The notes beneath the pieces were generated by a model. The model was not told where the DNA came from. It made no database searches and saw nothing but the letters and a program-made list of their open reading frames with translations. 32,710 nt of DNA, from contig DAMDJY010000015.1 of the NCBI GenBank assembly GCA_032100225.1, positions 1-32,710 of the forward strand, in the 5' to 3' direction. Positions 31,293 to 32,710 of the stretch are shown in pieces. Positions within the stretch are counted from its first letter, which is position 1, and each line of letters starts with the position of its first letter. The DNA comes from Mobilicoccus sp032100225 (GTDB lineage Bacteria; Actinomycetota; Actinomycetes; Actinomycetales; Dermatophilaceae). The position numbers and the translations under genes are program-made.

Positions 31293-32210
31293 TCAGACGG
31301 AGGCGTAGCAGCGGGCCTTCGAGAGGTCCTCGCCCTTGGCGTCGTAGAGCGGGATCGAGTACTCGCCGGTGGCCGTGCCGCCGAACGCGGTCGTGGGGTT
31401 GTCCGTCAGCCCCTCCTGACCCGCGTAGATCTTTCCGTTCGGCAGCACACACGCCCCTCGCGAATCCATGCTGCTCCGCATCGTGCCGGTGTAACCGAAG
31501 CTCCCGACGAGGTTGGGGATGCCGCCCTTCATCTCCACACGGGGCTTGTCGAAGCGCGTGAACGTCGGCTCGCTCATGTCGGTCGTGTCGATCAGGCTCA
31601 CCTTGAACTTCTCGGGGCGTGCCCCCGTGGGCAGCTCGATGAGGTTCGACGTGACCAGGTAGTGCGTGCCCGTGGTGTAGGCCGGGTTGAGGCCGTCGTT
31701 GCTGGCGATCTCCTTGCCTGCCGCATCGAAGAGCTGTAGGCGCAGGTTGATGAGCATCGGCCTGTCCGTCGTCACCTTGAACACGGCGACGGCGCGACCG
31801 TGCTTACCGCCACTCGTGTCGCCGCCATAGATGTCGAGCAGTTCCAGATCCTTGATCCCGACCCCGGTCGGCACGTCGACCTTCTGGCGGACCGTCCCCT
31901 CACCGCCGGAGGCTGCGTTCCCGGTCGTGGGTGCCGGGCTGTCCGACCCGGCACCCGCGGACTCGGTGGCGGTCTGGGACGGGGTGGCCCCGGTGGGCTC
32001 GCCGCTCGTTGCGGGCGCACTCGGCGTCTCAGTGGTCCCGGCCGGCTCGGCGGGGCTGGTCTCGGTCTGGGCTGCGGCAGTGGTCGGGGCCGAAGCGGCC
32101 GGGGTCTCGGCCGACTTGTCGTCGTCACCGAAGGTGACGGTGCAGGCGGAGGCGAACGGCACGAGGGCGAAGGCGGCGGCGGTGGCGACGAGACGGGCGG
32201 AGCGACGCAT
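31293..32210 (-). CDS. Lipoprotein with Thr/Ala/Pro-rich linker, unknown function
   Basis: A 305-aa exported lipoprotein: basic MRRSARLV, hydrophobic core, lipobox FASAC (Cys 23). Residues about 33-105 are a low-complexity Thr/Ala/Pro/Ser linker that probably spans the cell wall and might be O-glycosylated. The C-terminal domain (about 110-305) begins VDVPTGVGIKDLELLDIYGG and has two Cys (one in SRGACVLPNG, the other in the C-terminal KARCYASV) that could form a disulphide. The overall layout resembles DUF4352/telomeric-repeat-like immunoglobulin-fold lipoproteins of actinobacteria, but I do not recognise the family. GAAAGGA precedes the ATG at 32208-32210 by eight bases. Function unknown. 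Confidence 0.85.
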   Translation of the reverse strand: MRRSARLVATAAAFALVPFASACTVTFGDDDKSAETPAASAPTTAAAQTETSPAEPAGTTETPSAPATSGEPTGATPSQTATESAGAGSDSPAPTTGNAASGGEGTVRQKVDVPTGVGIKDLELLDIYGGDTSGGKHGRAVAVFKVTTDRPMLINLRLQLFDAAGKEIASNDGLNPAYTTGTHYLVTSNLIELPTGARPEKFKVSLIDTTDMSEPTFTRFDKPRVEMKGGIPNLVGSFGYTGTMRSSMDSRGACVLPNGKIYAGQEGLTDNPTTAFGGTATGEYSIPLYDAKGEDLSKARCYASV

Positions 32211-32325
32211 CGAGACGGTCCTTTCGACGTGGTTGTCGTAGTGATGACTTCACTCTGTCGCCCCGGGCGGGAGGCGTCGATGGGGAGAAATCCCCACCCA
32301 CCGTCACTCATCTCGAAACACCAGG

Positions 32326-32710
32326 TCAGACGGCATTTCGGGCCTGTTCCTCGGCGAGCAGGGGCAGGTCCTCCTCCGTCACGAGCCGTGTCCCGACGGC
32401 GTGGTGCACCAGCGCGCTGCGCCGGTTGGACGCGAGTCGGCCCACACCGCCGCGCATCCCCTCGACGCCCGCCGCCTCGAGCTTGGCGCAGACGTTGTCG
32501 AGTTTGCGGTTGAAGCGGGTCTGCGACCACCCGAGTCGAGCGGCGGCCTCGGCGAGCGACGGCACGTGGCCCGCCCCGGTACCGCCACGACGCAGCGTCG
32601 GCTCCGAGAGCGCGAGGATCGCGAGGAGCTGACTCGGCGTGAATCGGGGCGGTCCGATCGTCGGGTCGCCCGGAGCAGCCGCGACAGCCCCTGGCAACAC
32701 GGGCGCCGGT
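32326..32710 (-). CDS. C-terminal part of a protein with a winged-helix-like region (partial)
   Basis: An open frame that reaches the right window edge, so the start is unseen; a GTG at 32698-32700 is possible but the frame continues upstream. The visible about 128 residues contain SLAEAAARLGWSQTRFNRKLDNVCAKLEAAG, a plausible helix-turn-helix where SLAEAAARLG and SQTRFNRKL would be the two helices. Upstream FTPSQLLAILALSEP resembles the lead-in of bacterial transcription-factor winged helices. In actinobacteria comparable tails occur behind FHA domains; that is a guess. It ends about 115 nt upstream of the lipoprotein gene in the same direction. Confidence 0.6.
   Translation of the reverse strand, partial: PAPVLPGAVAAAPGDPTIGPPRFTPSQLLAILALSEPTLRRGGTGAGHVPSLAEAAARLGWSQTRFNRKLDNVCAKLEAAGVEGMRGGVGRLASNRRSALVHHAVGTRLVTEEDLPLLAEEQARNAV

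Noticed and set aside
1..32710. CRISPR arrays, insertion sequences, prophage genes
   Set aside because: No direct-repeat array with regular spacers, no transposase or integrase motif was seen in any frame.

Overview
This is a GC-rich window with C/G-ending codons, Shine-Dalgarno and apparently leaderless starts, actinobacterial lipoproteins and a DUF222/HNH (13E12-type) gene. It most likely comes from a member of the Actinomycetota, plausibly Micrococcales. This rests on composition and gene content alone; I cannot name the genus. A 10-N assembly gap lies in oppA.

Layout, left to right. Positions 1-1457 (-) hold the end of a methionine importer operon, metQ followed by metN, which runs off the left edge; it has a long, foldable leader (about 1602-1690). 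A DUF222/HNH gene (1985-3427, +) sits behind a near-perfect actinobacterial SOS box. Next come a BrnQ-type branched-chain amino acid carrier and a Cof-type HAD phosphatase (3590-5893, +). Positions 5966-7620 (-) are a decayed block: a truncated Lrp/AsnC regulator runs into an N-terminally truncated, frameshifted amidohydrolase. typA/bipA (7790-9688, -), a secreted GH26-like glycoside hydrolase (9750-10835, -) and a NUDIX hydrolase (11195-11671, -) follow, then a two-CBS-domain protein (11804-12232, +).

Positions 12415-18344 (+) are a complete five-gene oligopeptide/dipeptide ABC importer (SBP, two permeases, two ATPases). Most junctions overlap or are tight; a strong hairpin follows the SBP gene and a terminator follows the last gene. 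A solitary quinol-type nitric oxide reductase, norB (18519-20930, +), follows, with a Crp-like site and a second palindrome upstream. Positions 21195-25176 (-) are an export-type ABC transporter followed by a DesK/DesR-like histidine kinase and NarL-type response regulator, apparently one signalling/export unit.

That unit is bracketed by a non-coding, hairpin-headed repeat of about 190 nt in three copies: one at the left (+) and two at the right (- then +). The right-hand spacer also holds an orphan leftward intrinsic terminator and a palindrome that could be the response-regulator operator.

Positions 26041-28887 (+) hold an AlaA-like aminotransferase with distinctive codon use, then two neighbouring class-I glutamine-amidotransferase-like genes. 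The first has lost the catalytic cysteine and the second keeps its triad. A D-2-hydroxyacid dehydrogenase (-), a DUF808-family membrane protein (+), a lipoprotein with a Thr/Ala/Pro-rich linker (-) and the end of a possible DNA-binding protein (-) complete the window.

No tRNA, rRNA, CRISPR array, insertion sequence or transposase was recognised. The most unusual material is the repeat family with its orphan terminator, the dead/live amidotransferase pair, the SOS box before the DUF222/HNH gene, and the chimeric pseudogene block.
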